Shown here piece after piece: positions 8,262-18,450 of a stretch of 64,000 nt of DNA. The DNA comes from Lachnospiraceae bacterium (GTDB taxonomy: Bacteria; Bacillota; Clostridia; Lachnospirales; Lachnospiraceae), in contig CAJTDN010000011.1 of the NCBI GenBank assembly GCA_910574865.1, positions 62,001 to 126,000 of the forward strand, read 5' to 3'. Numbering within the stretch: the first letter of the stretch is position 1; each line of letters opens with the position of its first letter. The notes beneath the pieces were generated by a model. That model searched no databases, was not told where the DNA came from, and saw only the letters and a program-made list of their open reading frames with translations. A program made the position numbers and the translations under genes.

Positions 8262-11200
8262 CTAAAAATCCGCCTCGCCCAAGATGATTCTGTCACTGGA
8301 GTCCCTTCCCCGTCCAAGTACCCTGCGCATCAGCTTCTTGGCGGACGTCTTCTGGGAATGGTCCATCGCCTGGTCCATGACTTCCTTGACCTCCGCGATT
8401 GTCAACGGGTGATCCTCCCTCTGCATCTCGTCAATGCGGCTATAAAGTGCCAGAATGCCCATTTCGTCTATCAAATAGCCATTTTCCTTGGCGTAGGCTT
8501 GTCCGAACGTCACCAGCTCGTCATTAATCAAAATCGGCACTTCCAAACGGCTCGTGAATTTCCTGCGGAATTCACGGTTGGAGGTCAGCAACCTGTCAAG
8601 AGGCTTTCTCTGATCCTCAAGCACGACCAGGAGCTCGCCCGTCTCCTGCTCCATCGCCTTGTTCAGCCTGGCCACGGTCTTTTCGTTCATCTTCCCGGCC
8701 TTCTCGATAATCAGCGCGCCCTCGTGCAGCTTGGAGAAAATGTCACTAATCCTCTTCTTGTTTAACGAATCTCCGGAAACAATCGCCACTCTGCCCTGAC
8801 GGATGTTGCGTTGCTTCTGGATTGCCTTCACGACGTCGACCGCCAACACGGTCTTTCCATTCCCCTTGTTGCCGATAATCAAGAGGTTTCCGGTGGACGA
8901 AGTACCATTACGGGTGGTACAATTCTTGTCCTGCTCCAACACGTCGACAAGCTGCTCGCTCATGCCCCGAACCGGAACAAAATAGGAAAACAGTTTTTTC
9001 TGGTCTTCCGTCAGCCCGGCACGCGTCCCGATACCGCTCTGTACCTTCAAGTCATATCGGCCATGGACAACGAAACCAGTATCCGACATAGACAACGCGT
9101 TGGAAATCTCGTCCACCGGTATCGGTGCGGTCTTTCCCGTCGCATAAAGTTTCGCCGTCTCCTTTCTGCTCAGCGGGGCGGTCTCGGAAAGGAAATTAAT
9201 CTTGTCATCATCCTCGTCGGGAACCTCCCTGTCGTCACGTGGTGCCCTCCTCTTTGCGGGACGGGCCTTTTCCGCGACCTCTTCATCGTCCTCGCAATCC
9301 CCATCGTCTCCTTCTTCATAATCTTCATCGAAATCTTCAGTGGATCCGTCCCCGTAATCTTCGTCCGAGTCCTCGTCATATTCCTCTTCGTAATTCCCGT
9401 CGTACCCGTCCCCGGAATCTTCGTCGGAATCCTCGTCGTATTCCTCTTCGTAATTCCCGTCGTCGGGATTCTCGTCGTATTCCTCTTCGTAATTCCCGCC
9501 GTACCCGTCCCCGGAGTCCTCGTCGTATTCCTCTTCGTAATTCCCGTCGTACCCGTCCCCGGAATCTTCGTCGGAATCCTCGTCGTATTCCTCTTCGTAA
9601 TTCCCGCCGTACCCGGAGTCCTCGTCGTATTCCTCTTCGTAATTTCCGCCGTACCCGGAGTCCTCGTCGTATTCCTCTTCGTAATTCCCGCCGTACCCGT
9701 CCCCGGAGTCCTCGTCATATTCCTCTTCGTAATTCTCGTCGTACCCGTCCCCAGAATCCCCATCAGGGTCTTCGTCGTAGCTCTCGCCGAGCTCATCGTA
9801 ATTATCCACGTAATCCTCACAAGGCTCATCCCATTCCTCGGCCTCTTGCGTCAACTCTCCCGCAAACGTCTCTTCAAACTCCGCCCCGGATTCGTCCTCG
9901 AAGTCCTCCCCGAATCCTTCAAGGTTCTCCTCGAATCGTTCTTCCACATCCTCGCCGGATTCTTCTGACAGTTCCTCCGTCAATTCCTCCTCGAACCATT
10001 CCTCGACACCCTCTTCGGAGTCTTTTGTCCATTCATCCACAAACTCGTCGGCAACGTCCGATTCCATTAGCAATTCATCCTCAAATTCGTCGTCGGAATC
10101 TTCGTCATAATCCTCAAAGTCACCCAGGTCTTTCATCTGAAGGTTTTCTCCCGGCTCTTCCTCGTGCTCTGCCGGAATGCCATTTTCAATTTCCTCGATT
10201 AACTGCAAAATGTCCGGCGGGAGAATCGGCTCATCCTCTTCCACCTTCGTTTCAGGTTTCTCCGGCACTTCCACTTTCGATACCTTTGCTTCCGGCACTT
10301 TCGCCTTCGCAACCTCCGCTTTCGATACCCTCGTCCCCAACGTCTCTACCTTCGGTGCCTCCTCTTCTGGCACCTTTGTCCCCAACGTCTCTACCTTCGG
10401 TGCCTCCTCTTCTGGCACCTTTGTCCCCAACGTCTCTACCTTCGGTATCTCCTCTTCTGGCACCTTCGTTTCTAACGTCCCTGCCGTCGGTGCCTCCTCT
10501 TCCGATTCTTCCTCATCCTGCCCGCCCATCTGGAATCCTTCCATAATGTCTTCCAAGCTTAGCTGCCCCGCGATTTGTTCGTCCTCAGCTTCCGATACGA
10601 TACCAATTCCAAGTCTTCCCGCGTCAAACCGTGCTTTGTCTTCTTCCGTCTCAAATGCTTTCAAGACCAATTCCTCGACATCTCCCTCTTCCACGGAAAG
10701 CTCCATGGCACCCGGGTTCGACTCTTGCAGCGCCCCGGTTCCCGAAACGTCGGGTTTTGTTTCTCCAACGAATTCCGCCACGGAAATTGCCAAATCGGAA
10801 CTTAAGGCTTCCCCAACGGTCGGGCTGTCCCGTTGCTCCCCGTCGGCAGGCTCCGCCACGGAAATTGCCAGACCCGAGTCCTCGGCTTCTTCCGCTTCCT
10901 CCTCTATCTCAAATTCCGGGTCTGGTAAAAGTTCCTCCAAGTCCGGATCCATGTCAATCTTCGGCGCTTTCCGCCTCGGCTCAACCACGTCATATTCCGA
11001 CACCGCCTCAATTTGGGCCATGGCACCTTCCAACTCCGACAAGTCCTCCGTCTTGCCTTCCTCTTCCGCCAAACGCTCCACGAGACTGGACATGTCCTCC
11101 GTGTCCCGCTGATCCGGCGACGGTTCCAGGTGGAGCAACGCCCGCAAGGCCTCGTCAAGCTTCATGGTGCTGCCAATCTTTTTCACCTCGACTTCGGCAG

Positions 11201-11927
11201 ACTCCACTTCCGGCTGGCTTGGCTGCACGTCCGCCGCTTCCCCCGCGGCATTTGCACGTCCCTTTTCCTCCTGGTACTCCACGATGCCGGGAATTTCCTC
11301 CGTCGAACCCGACTTTTCATAACGGCGGTTGTACTTCTCTTGCTGGGACGGGGTCAGGGGCTTATACTTCATTTTCAGCTCCATCGCCTGATAGACGTAC
11401 TTCCCCTCGCTGAACCAGAGAATCAGGTCGTCGCATTCTTCCAGGCACTCGGCCGTCATCCCCGCTTCCTGATACAATTTCGCGAGTTCATACGCCCACT
11501 CCTCGATATACTCACCCTTCTTGAAAGCCTCCAAGGCCTCGATTTGCTGCTCGATTGGTTCCCGCCGCGCACGAAGTATCTGGTAACGCAACAAATAACG
11601 GTTCGGATCCTTCGGGGCCGTCTGGACGAATTCGTCATAATAATCAATCGCTTCATCTACATTTTTTGTCTTCAACGCCAACACGCACAGGCGATACAAA
11701 ATCTTCCTGCTGCCCTCGGCCCGCTGATAAGCGATATTGAGAATGTCATAACTTTTCTGATATTCCCGGTTCTTTTCATAGATGTCACTGACGTTCGTCA
11801 ACATCGTGGCGTTGCGAACCCTCCGCCAGTCAATCGTGTCCGCGATTTCCGCGGCCTTGTTGTACGCGCCGTCCTCCATAAACTCAAGCATCTGCTCGCT
11901 TTTCAGCTTATATTCGTATTTATCCAC
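8262..11927 (-). CDS. Large TPR / acidic-repeat / P-loop ATPase protein of unknown function
   Basis: A 1221-residue protein. I chose the GTG at 11925-11927 (VDKYEYKLKSEQ) because GGAGG lies eight bases upstream. Residues 1-200 are helical, TPR-like repeats (DIYEKNREYQKSYDILNIAY; YDEFVQTAPKDPNRYLLRYQ). A long disordered, Glu/Asp-rich middle follows: 15-residue repeats containing ETLGTKVPEEEAP and then many repeats of NYEEEYDEDSGDGYGG. The last 210 residues form a nucleotide-binding domain with Walker A GNKGNGKT (about 1019-1026). The Walker B position reads ALIIEKAGK, lacking the usual Asp-Glu. No signal peptide or membrane segment is seen. It has its own consensus promoter and stands alone. 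I recognise the architecture as Clostridia-typical but know no function; a scaffold or regulator is only a guess. Confidence 0.8.
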   Translation of the reverse strand: MDKYEYKLKSEQMLEFMEDGAYNKAAEIADTIDWRRVRNATMLTNVSDIYEKNREYQKSYDILNIAYQRAEGSRKILYRLCVLALKTKNVDEAIDYYDEFVQTAPKDPNRYLLRYQILRARREPIEQQIEALEAFKKGEYIEEWAYELAKLYQEAGMTAECLEECDDLILWFSEGKYVYQAMELKMKYKPLTPSQQEKYNRRYEKSGSTEEIPGIVEYQEEKGRANAAGEAADVQPSQPEVESAEVEVKKIGSTMKLDEALRALLHLEPSPDQRDTEDMSSLVERLAEEEGKTEDLSELEGAMAQIEAVSEYDVVEPRRKAPKIDMDPDLEELLPDPEFEIEEEAEEAEDSGLAISVAEPADGEQRDSPTVGEALSSDLAISVAEFVGETKPDVSGTGALQESNPGAMELSVEEGDVEELVLKAFETEEDKARFDAGRLGIGIVSEAEDEQIAGQLSLEDIMEGFQMGGQDEEESEEEAPTAGTLETKVPEEEIPKVETLGTKVPEEEAPKVETLGTKVPEEEAPKVETLGTRVSKAEVAKAKVPEAKVSKVEVPEKPETKVEEDEPILPPDILQLIEEIENGIPAEHEEEPGENLQMKDLGDFEDYDEDSDDEFEDELLMESDVADEFVDEWTKDSEEGVEEWFEEELTEELSEESGEDVEERFEENLEGFGEDFEDESGAEFEETFAGELTQEAEEWDEPCEDYVDNYDELGESYDEDPDGDSGDGYDENYEEEYDEDSGDGYGGNYEEEYDEDSGYGGNYEEEYDEDSGYGGNYEEEYDEDSDEDSGDGYDGNYEEEYDEDSGDGYGGNYEEEYDENPDDGNYEEEYDEDSDEDSGDGYDGNYEEEYDEDSDEDYGDGSTEDFDEDYEEGDDGDCEDDEEVAEKARPAKRRAPRDDREVPDEDDDKINFLSETAPLSRKETAKLYATGKTAPIPVDEISNALSMSDTGFVVHGRYDLKVQSGIGTRAGLTEDQKKLFSYFVPVRGMSEQLVDVLEQDKNCTTRNGTSSTGNLLIIGNKGNGKTVLAVDVVKAIQKQRNIRQGRVAIVSGDSLNKKRISDIFSKLHEGALIIEKAGKMNEKTVARLNKAMEQETGELLVVLEDQRKPLDRLLTSNREFRRKFTSRLEVPILINDELVTFGQAYAKENGYLIDEMGILALYSRIDEMQREDHPLTIAEVKEVMDQAMDHSQKTSAKKLMRRVLGRGRDSSDRIILGEADF
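9300..9770 (-). repeat. In-gene acidic tandem repeats (EEEYDEDSGDGY)
   Basis: Roughly ten degenerate units of 30-60 bases encode NYEEEYDEDSGDGYGG-type repeats, with short and long variants interleaved. The opposite strand stays open as a false hydrophobic protein. Unit order suggests repeated slippage or recombination. Confidence 0.85.
10324..10500 (-). repeat. In-gene 45-bp repeats coding KVETLGTKVPEEEAP
   Basis: Three to four copies of a 45-bp unit lie in the disordered middle of the large ATPase protein. Two are almost identical at DNA level, pointing to recent duplication. Confidence 0.8.
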
Positions 11928-12016
11928 CGTGAATTCCTCCAAATGTATTTGTCGCACAGTACACGTTCTTCTTCATGACGTTTGGGGAAAAGTGCCTCTC
12001 CCCCCATTTTTGCCCC

Positions 12017-12045
12017 ATTATAGCACATTCGCGGGGTATTGTCAA
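12017..12045 (-). promoter_or_regulatory. Consensus sigma-A promoter for the TPR/ATPase gene
   Basis: On the minus strand TTGACA (12040-12045), a 17-base spacer and TATAAT (12017-12022): a perfect consensus. It lies about 90 bases upstream of the GTG start at 11927. This predicts strong, constitutive transcription of that single gene. Confidence 0.88.
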
Positions 12046-12134
12046 AACAGTTACTTTCCAGGGTATGGGAAATAACACGCCGGTTGTTACTTTTCTCGGC
12101 CGTTTGGGCGGACACCCTTTTCGGGTCGTGGGAA

Positions 12135-12184
12135 ACAAGGAACCCAGCGTTATGCAAGCAAGCTTGCAACGCCTCATTCCTTGT
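12135..12184 (-). terminator. Terminator after metG
   Basis: On the minus strand ACAAGGAA (12177-12184) pairs with TTCCTTGT (12135-12142), enclosing a second stem GCGTTGCAAGC/GCTTGCATAACGC. A short T-rich end follows. It lies 30 bases past the metG stop and just upstream of the next promoter. Confidence 0.65.
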
Positions 12185-12214
12185 CTCCCCTTCCCGTGAA
12201 AAGCAACCGCCGCT

Positions 12215-14236
12215 TCAGCAGATTTCCGCCCCCGCCGGCATGTCCTTCTCCGGCGTCATCAACGCCAAGTTTCCATCCGCGTCCTCCGCGCACAAAAGCA
12301 TCCCTTCCGACAAGACGCCAGCCAACTTGGCCGGCTTTAGGTTCACCAGTACCATGACCTTTTTCCCGACCATTTCCTCGGGAGTATAGTACGCCTTGAT
12401 GCCGGACACGATCTGCTTCACCTGGCTCCCGATTTTTACCTGGGAGCACAAGAGCTTCCTCGACTTCTTCACTTCCTCGCAGGCAATAATTTCGCCCACC
12501 TGGAACTGCATCGCGCCAAACTGCTCGAAGGTGATTTCCGGTTTCGCCGGGATATCGACGGCCGTCTTGGACGCGCCACCCACGCCACCCGCATTTACGG
12601 CGGCCACGGTTTTCCCGCCGTCCCCATTTGAATCACCCTCACCCGTCCCGGCATTTGCAGCGTCCGCGTTCTCCACGGATGCCGGGTGCAATTCCTCCAC
12701 CTTCTTCATCACCTCGTCCAAATCCAGGCGTTGGAAGAGGATTTCCGGCTTGCCGGTCACGTGGCCGCCGCCAAGCTGTGCCAAAATCTTCCCGCTGGTG
12801 GACGGCATGAACGGCTCAAGTTGCCGCGCGCCCTCGGAAATGCTCCAATTCAGGTTCCACAGCACCGTCTCCAGACGGTCCTTCTTCGCCTCGTCCTTTG
12901 CCAGCACCCACGGCATCGTCTCGTCAATATATTTGTTGCAGCGCTTGAACAAGTTGAAAATCTTCGTGATGGCGTCGGCCACGCGCAGCCCGTCCATCTT
13001 CGCTTCTACCATCGCCGCCGTCTTCTCCGTGGCCGCCCTCAAATCCGCGTCCACGTCCGCGCCCGTCATATCCTTTTCCACGCCGTTTTCCGTCACGCCC
13101 TTGTCGATGACGGTTCCGCCAAAATACTTGTTCGTCATGGATACCGTGCGGTTGACGAGGTTGCCCAACGTGTTGGCCAGCTCGGAATTCACCCGCTCCA
13201 CCATCAGTTCCCAGGAAATCACGCCGTCATTTTCAAACGGCATCTCGTGCAGGACAAAATAACGCACCGCGTCCACGCCGAAAAAATCAACCAGCTCGTC
13301 AGCATAAAGGACGTTCCCCTTTGACTTGCTCATCTTGCCGTCGCCCTGCAAGAGCCACGGGTGGCCGAAAATCTGCTTCGGCAGCGGGAGGTCCAGCGAC
13401 ATCAGGAAAATGGGCCAGTAAATGGTGTGGAAGCGGATGATGTCCTTGCCAATCAAATGCAGGTCCGCCGGCCAGTTCTTTTTGAACCGCTCCGTGCTTC
13501 CCCCCTCGCAGTCATAACCGATGCCCGTAATATAATTGGTCAGCGCGTCCAGCCACACGTACACGACATGCCCCTCGTCGAAGTCCACCGGAATCCCCCA
13601 CTTGAACGAAGTCCTCGACACGCATAAATCCTGCAGGCCCGGAAGCAGGAAATTGTTCATCATCTCGTTCTTGCGGGACACCGGCTGGATGAATTCCGGG
13701 TGCGCGTTGATATGCTCAATCAGCCGGTCCGCGTACTTGCTCATCTTGAAGAAATACGCCTCCTCCTGCGCCGGCTGCACCTCGCGCCCGCAGTCCGGGC
13801 ATTTCCCGTCCACCAGCTGGGACTCCGTGAAAAATGCCTCGCAAGGGGTACAATAAAGCCCTTTATAATACCCTTTGTAAATATCGCCCTTTGCATACAT
13901 CTTTTTGAAAATTTTCTGTACCTGCTTCTCGTGCTCCTTGTCCGTCGTGCGGATGAACTTGTCATAAGAAGTGTCCATCAAGTCCCAAATACGGCGGATT
14001 TCCGCGGAAACGCCGTCCACGAAAAGCTGCGGCGTGGTATTTGCCTCCTGCGCCCTGATCTCGATTTTTTGTCCGTGCTCGTCCGTCCCGGTCTGAAAAA
14101 ACACATCATAACCCTGACTCCTTTTATACCTCGCAATCGCGTCGGCAAGCACGATTTCGTACGTGTTGCCTATGTGCGGCTTGCCCGACGTATAGGCAAT
14201 CGCCGTCGTAATATAATATTTTCCTCTCTCCGCCAT
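12215..14236 (-). CDS. metG: Methionyl-tRNA synthetase
   Basis: A 673-residue class I aminoacyl-tRNA synthetase charging tRNA-Met. Visible: the HIGH-type motif PHIGNTYE, a Cys4 zinc knuckle (CTPCEAF...GKCPDCGRE), the KMSKSKGN loop, and a C-terminal EMAP/Trbp111-like tRNA-binding domain (FQVGEIIACEEVKKSRKLL). A Gly/Ala/Asn-rich insert (12560-12680) links catalytic body and tRNA-binding domain. I chose the ATG at 14234-14236 (MAERGKYYIT), with AGGAG nine bases upstream, over a GTG eight codons earlier. It begins four bases after the GH13 gene stops, so the two are probably co-transcribed. Confidence 0.96.
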   Translation of the reverse strand: MAERGKYYITTAIAYTSGKPHIGNTYEIVLADAIARYKRSQGYDVFFQTGTDEHGQKIEIRAQEANTTPQLFVDGVSAEIRRIWDLMDTSYDKFIRTTDKEHEKQVQKIFKKMYAKGDIYKGYYKGLYCTPCEAFFTESQLVDGKCPDCGREVQPAQEEAYFFKMSKYADRLIEHINAHPEFIQPVSRKNEMMNNFLLPGLQDLCVSRTSFKWGIPVDFDEGHVVYVWLDALTNYITGIGYDCEGGSTERFKKNWPADLHLIGKDIIRFHTIYWPIFLMSLDLPLPKQIFGHPWLLQGDGKMSKSKGNVLYADELVDFFGVDAVRYFVLHEMPFENDGVISWELMVERVNSELANTLGNLVNRTVSMTNKYFGGTVIDKGVTENGVEKDMTGADVDADLRAATEKTAAMVEAKMDGLRVADAITKIFNLFKRCNKYIDETMPWVLAKDEAKKDRLETVLWNLNWSISEGARQLEPFMPSTSGKILAQLGGGHVTGKPEILFQRLDLDEVMKKVEELHPASVENADAANAGTGEGDSNGDGGKTVAAVNAGGVGGASKTAVDIPAKPEITFEQFGAMQFQVGEIIACEEVKKSRKLLCSQVKIGSQVKQIVSGIKAYYTPEEMVGKKVMVLVNLKPAKLAGVLSEGMLLCAEDADGNLALMTPEKDMPAGAEIC

Positions 14237-14240
14237 CCTT

Positions 14241-16436
14241 TTATTCTCCTTTTCGTTCACAATGTTTCATCGTCTTCAAAATCAAAACGGAGTGCGCCCC
14301 CATATTGGCCACGACCTCCCCGTTCTTCACCAAATATTCATCATAATTGGCCAAAAAACCGTCCTCGTAGGAATACATCAGCCGACACATCGCCCCCTCC
14401 ATCGGCACTTCCGCCGGCCAGACCGGCACGGTCACCTCCCGTTGCCAATTGTTGTTATTAAGGATGACCACAATCTGGTCATCGCCCTGGAACCTCCCAT
14501 AGGCCAAAATGTGCTTGTCCCCGAGCAGGATTTTTAACGACCCCTCGCACAACGCCCGTTGCTCCCTATGGATTCGAATCATCTCGCGGTGGAAGTCAAG
14601 CACGCGCCTGTTCTCGCGCCCCCACGGATAGGTACGCCGATTGTCCGGGTCGGTAAACCCTACTTGTCCCGCCTCGTCACCATAGTACACGCACGGCGCG
14701 CCCGGCCAGGTCATCTGTACGGCCACCGCCTCGCAAAGCACGGCCACGTTGACGTTTTCTCCCGCCGCCCCCGACCCCAGGTCCTCCAGCCTTCCTACCA
14801 GGTGGTTGGTACGGGTAAGGAAACGGGAATGGTCGTGGTTCGACAGCTGGTTCATGGCCACCTGCAAGGAGGGGGTCAGCATCCTTGCCATGGAATACTT
14901 CATCATGTTTATGAAATACCCGGCATTTCCCCACAAGTCCTTGCGCCGCTCGTCACCGTGCTTCTCCATGCCGGTCAAGAACCAGGTCAGCGGCTCCATG
15001 AACGCGTCATAATTCATGACGCCGTCCCACTCGTCGCCCTTCAGCCATTCCTCCGGATCCCCGTAATGCTCCGCCAGGATCAGCGCGTCAGGCCGGACGC
15101 TCTTTACCTCCCTGCGAAACCGTTTCCAAAACTTATGGTTATACTCCTGCGTACGTCCCAGGTCGGCCGCCACGTCCAACCTCCACCCGTCGACATTGTA
15201 CGGGGGAGAGACCCATTTCTTTCCAATGTCAATAATATATTGCTCAAGTTTTGGCGAGTCCTCGTAATTCAGCTTCGGCAGCGTGTCATGTCCCCACCAT
15301 CCGTCATAATTCCCATTATATGGCCATTTGTCCGGCTCCTCCCCGCGAAAACGGAAAAACGAACGATACGGGCTGTCCCCGCTGACGTAGGCCCCCTTGG
15401 CATAACCGCTTTGCCGCTCGTAAATCCGCTCCCTGTCCATCCATTTATTGAAGGAGCCACAATGGTTGAACACGCCGTCCAATATCACGCGCATCCCCCG
15501 CCGGTGCATCTCGTCAACCAGCTTCGCGAACAAGGCGTTGCTCGCCTCAAGGTTCGCCTTGTCACCGGTACGCTTCTGGTACTTCGTCGCCTCCACGTTG
15601 TCCGTCGCCCCGTCCGGCAGCCTCTCCCCGCCGTCCGCGACAATCTTCCCATAATGCGGATCTATATAGTCATAATCCTGTATGTCGTACTTGTGGTTGG
15701 ACGGGGACACGAACAAAGGATTGAAATAAACCACCTGCACGCCAAGCCCCTGCAGGTAGTCCAGCTTCCTCATCACGCCCCGCAGGTCGCCCCCGTAAAA
15801 CCTGTGCACGTCCATGGACTCGACGGGCGCGCCCCAGTCCTCCACCTTCCTGCTGGGGTTCCCGATGTAAACGTACTCGCCGTCCACCACGTCGTTTTCC
15901 GAATCCCCGTTGTAAAAACGATCCACGAAAACCTGGTACATGACCGCGCCCTTTGCCCAGGCCGGGGTGGAAAATCCGGGAACGATCCTGAAAAAATACG
16001 ACTCTTCCACCTGCTCCGCCATCCCGCAACTATTATAGTAACATTTTCCGCCGCCCCCATGGATTTCAAACTGGTAGCTTATGGGAGACGTTCCCAAGTC
16101 ATACGCGTACTCGTAATAGTCGAACGCGCCCCGGGAACCAACCTTCTTCATCTCGTGGCGCCCGGGACTTCCCCCGCGCCCTCTTTCACCGTCGGCCGGC
16201 CAGCCGCCTCCATCTTCCCCGTCATAAACGGGCCGGCCGGCCTTTTGCATGGCTTCTTCCCCGCCATGCCCCGGTCCGCCTGCCTCCAACATGGCCTCCG
16301 GCCAGATGATGACGAACACCTCGTCGGCATCGTCCCTCGCGGTGCGGAAACGAAGCGTGACCGTCTCGTTTTCCAACGGTTCCGCCGGAACCACGTAAGA
16401 GGAAGTCCCATCGCCATACAACGCTTCCAAATTCAT
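14241..16436 (-). CDS. GH13 alpha-glycosidase (neopullulanase/maltogenic amylase-like)
   Basis: A 731-residue intracellular alpha-glucan hydrolase. An N-terminal beta domain (CBM34-like, residues about 1-150) precedes a GH13 barrel with the catalytic Asp in GWRLDVAADLG, the acid/base Glu in LAEHYGDPEEW and the third acid in LSNHDHSRF. This layout fits the neopullulanase/cyclomaltodextrinase group, which acts on maltodextrins, pullulan or cyclodextrins; exact specificity cannot be told. No signal peptide. A Gly/Glu/Arg-rich insertion (residues about 50-100) interrupts the N-terminal domain. AAGGAGG lies seven bases before the ATG. It sits between ftsH and metG, an unusual place for a sugar gene. 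Confidence 0.9.
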   Translation of the reverse strand: MNLEALYGDGTSSYVVPAEPLENETVTLRFRTARDDADEVFVIIWPEAMLEAGGPGHGGEEAMQKAGRPVYDGEDGGGWPADGERGRGGSPGRHEMKKVGSRGAFDYYEYAYDLGTSPISYQFEIHGGGGKCYYNSCGMAEQVEESYFFRIVPGFSTPAWAKGAVMYQVFVDRFYNGDSENDVVDGEYVYIGNPSRKVEDWGAPVESMDVHRFYGGDLRGVMRKLDYLQGLGVQVVYFNPLFVSPSNHKYDIQDYDYIDPHYGKIVADGGERLPDGATDNVEATKYQKRTGDKANLEASNALFAKLVDEMHRRGMRVILDGVFNHCGSFNKWMDRERIYERQSGYAKGAYVSGDSPYRSFFRFRGEEPDKWPYNGNYDGWWGHDTLPKLNYEDSPKLEQYIIDIGKKWVSPPYNVDGWRLDVAADLGRTQEYNHKFWKRFRREVKSVRPDALILAEHYGDPEEWLKGDEWDGVMNYDAFMEPLTWFLTGMEKHGDERRKDLWGNAGYFINMMKYSMARMLTPSLQVAMNQLSNHDHSRFLTRTNHLVGRLEDLGSGAAGENVNVAVLCEAVAVQMTWPGAPCVYYGDEAGQVGFTDPDNRRTYPWGRENRRVLDFHREMIRIHREQRALCEGSLKILLGDKHILAYGRFQGDDQIVVILNNNNWQREVTVPVWPAEVPMEGAMCRLMYSYEDGFLANYDEYLVKNGEVVANMGAHSVLILKTMKHCERKGE

Positions 16437-16535
16437 GTCAACCCCTCCTTGGCTCTCCCCGTGTCAAAGTTCCCATTCAGGCCCACGCCGACGCGGGCCG
16501 AATCGGTGGCCGGCCGGAGACGGACAGTAATCCGT

Positions 16536-18404
16536 TCAGGCATTGCCGCTCAAAAGGGGGCTTTCGTCCATAATGGAATTCCCGCGCTCGAACAAAGACT
16601 CGAACTCGTTCCTGCTGATTTTCTCCTTCTCCAGCAACAACTGCGCGCACGCCTCAAGCACGGAATGGTATTCCTGCAAAAGCGCCCTCGCCTTCCCGTA
16701 ACATTCGTCAATGATGCGCTTGACTTCCTCGTCAATCACCCCCGCCACCTTCTCGCCATATCCGCGCGAAGTATGGCCTATGTCCCTGCCGACGAACACC
16801 TCGTCACTGTCATTGTCATAATTTATCAGGCCGAGCCGCTCGGACATGCCAAACTTGGTAATCATAGACTTGGCGATTGACGTCGCCTGCCGGATGTCCT
16901 GGGACGCGCCCGTGGTGATGTCGTCAAAGACCTCTTCCTCCGCCACGCGCCCCCCCAGCGACACGATGATTTCCTGCAGCATGTGCCCCTTGGTATCAAA
17001 CATGTCGTCGCGCTCCGGCAACGGCATCGTATAGCCGCCGGCCGCCCCTGTCGGCACGATGGACACGCTGTAAACCGGCCCCACGTCAGGAAGGACATGG
17101 AACAAGATCGCGTGTCCCGCCTCGTGGTACGCCGTAATCTTCCGCTCCTTCTCGGACACGACGCGGCTCTTCTTCTCCGGCCCGATGCCGACCTTGACGA
17201 ACGCGTGGCGAATGTCCGACTGCACCAGGTACGCCCGATCCTCCCTCGCCGCCAGGATGGCCGCCTCGTTCAGGAGGTTCTCCAAATCGGCCCCGGTAAA
17301 CCCGGCGGTCGTCTGCGCGATTTGCTTCAGGTCCACGTCGTCGCCCAGCGGCTTGTTCTTCGCATGTACCTGCAAAATTTCCTCCCGCCCCGCGACGTCC
17401 GGCCTTCCCACCATGACGTTGCGGTCGAAACGTCCCGGACGCAGGATGGCCGGGTCGAGAATGTCCTTGCGGTTCGTCGCCGCCATCACGATGATTCCCT
17501 CGTTCTCCCCGAAACCGTCCATCTCCACCAGCAACTGGTTGAGCGTCTGCTCCCTCTCGTCGTGGCCGCCGCCCAGGCCGCTGCCGCGCCGCCTGGCGAC
17601 CGCGTCAATCTCGTCGATGAACACGATGCACGGCGCGTTCCTTTTCGCGTCCAGGAACAAGTCACGCACACGTGACGCGCCGACGCCGACGAACATTTCC
17701 ACGAAGTCCGAACCTGAAATGCTGAAAAACGGGACTCCCGCCTCGCCGGCAACCGCCTTCGCCAGCAACGTCTTGCCGGTTCCCGGAGGCCCCACGAGCA
17801 GCACGCCCTTTGGAATACGGGCCCCGACGTTGATATATTTCTTCGGGCTCTTCAAGAAATCCACGATTTCCCGGAGCTCCTCCTTCTCTTCCTTCAAGCC
17901 GGCCACGCTGTCGAACGTCACCTTCATGTCCTCGGGCGAATTCATCCGCGCCCGGTTGCGGCCAAAATTCATGGCCTTGGCGTTGGCCCCGCCCCCCTGA
18001 CGGTTCATCATGAAGAACAACAGCATCACCGCCGCCAGGCAGAGGGCCGTCGGCAACACGATTTCCCTAATCCACTTGTTCTCCGCCACGTTGCTGTTCG
18101 CATAGTCCAGTTCGTACTTTTGGAGCAGCTCCTGCACGGCGGAAACGTCCGAAACGTAGACCCTCACGGGCGCCCCGGTGTCGGACATGGTCGCGACGAC
18201 CGTCCCGGTAGGCACCTCCTCGTTCTGCTGGATGTACACGTCTTCAATATTTCCCGCCGCCACCTCCTGGCAGAACCGGGGATACGTCATCTCCTGCTTT
18301 CGCATTTGGTTTTGTCCAATCACCCAGAGGGTGAACAATACGATTACGATAAATAATCCAAAAGAAACCGGACTTATGCCGGCACGTCTGTTACTTTCGT
18401 TCAA
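16536..18404 (-). CDS. ftsH: ATP-dependent zinc metalloprotease FtsH
   Basis: A 622-residue membrane-anchored AAA+ protease that degrades unfolded or regulatory membrane and cytosolic proteins. Two membrane segments (about 13-31 and 116-133) flank a small external domain. Walker A GPPGTGKT is at 205-212, Walker B VFIDEID near 261-267, and the zinc site HEAGH at 427-431. The start appears to be TTG at 18402-18404 (AAGGAG 11 bases upstream). The gene follows hpt, as in Bacillus, but the space between holds tandem copies of the hpt 3' end. Confidence 0.96.
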   Translation of the reverse strand: MNESNRRAGISPVSFGLFIVIVLFTLWVIGQNQMRKQEMTYPRFCQEVAAGNIEDVYIQQNEEVPTGTVVATMSDTGAPVRVYVSDVSAVQELLQKYELDYANSNVAENKWIREIVLPTALCLAAVMLLFFMMNRQGGGANAKAMNFGRNRARMNSPEDMKVTFDSVAGLKEEKEELREIVDFLKSPKKYINVGARIPKGVLLVGPPGTGKTLLAKAVAGEAGVPFFSISGSDFVEMFVGVGASRVRDLFLDAKRNAPCIVFIDEIDAVARRRGSGLGGGHDEREQTLNQLLVEMDGFGENEGIIVMAATNRKDILDPAILRPGRFDRNVMVGRPDVAGREEILQVHAKNKPLGDDVDLKQIAQTTAGFTGADLENLLNEAAILAAREDRAYLVQSDIRHAFVKVGIGPEKKSRVVSEKERKITAYHEAGHAILFHVLPDVGPVYSVSIVPTGAAGGYTMPLPERDDMFDTKGHMLQEIIVSLGGRVAEEEVFDDITTGASQDIRQATSIAKSMITKFGMSERLGLINYDNDSDEVFVGRDIGHTSRGYGEKVAGVIDEEVKRIIDECYGKARALLQEYHSVLEACAQLLLEKEKISRNEFESLFERGNSIMDESPLLSGNA

Positions 18405-18450
18405 TGCTTTCCAAGCTCCTTCCTGATTTCATCCTGTTATTCTCCCACGT

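Noticed and set aside
8811-9968. 385-codon plus-strand frame coding a repeated hydrophobic protein (VVFLFVIPV)
   Set aside because: It is the complement of the acidic repeats of the large ATPase gene; GAC/GAG runs read as GTC/CTC on the other strand.
14559-16880. 773-codon plus-strand open frame
   Set aside because: Opposite the GH13 gene; His/Arg/Pro/Val-rich sequence with no known family pattern.
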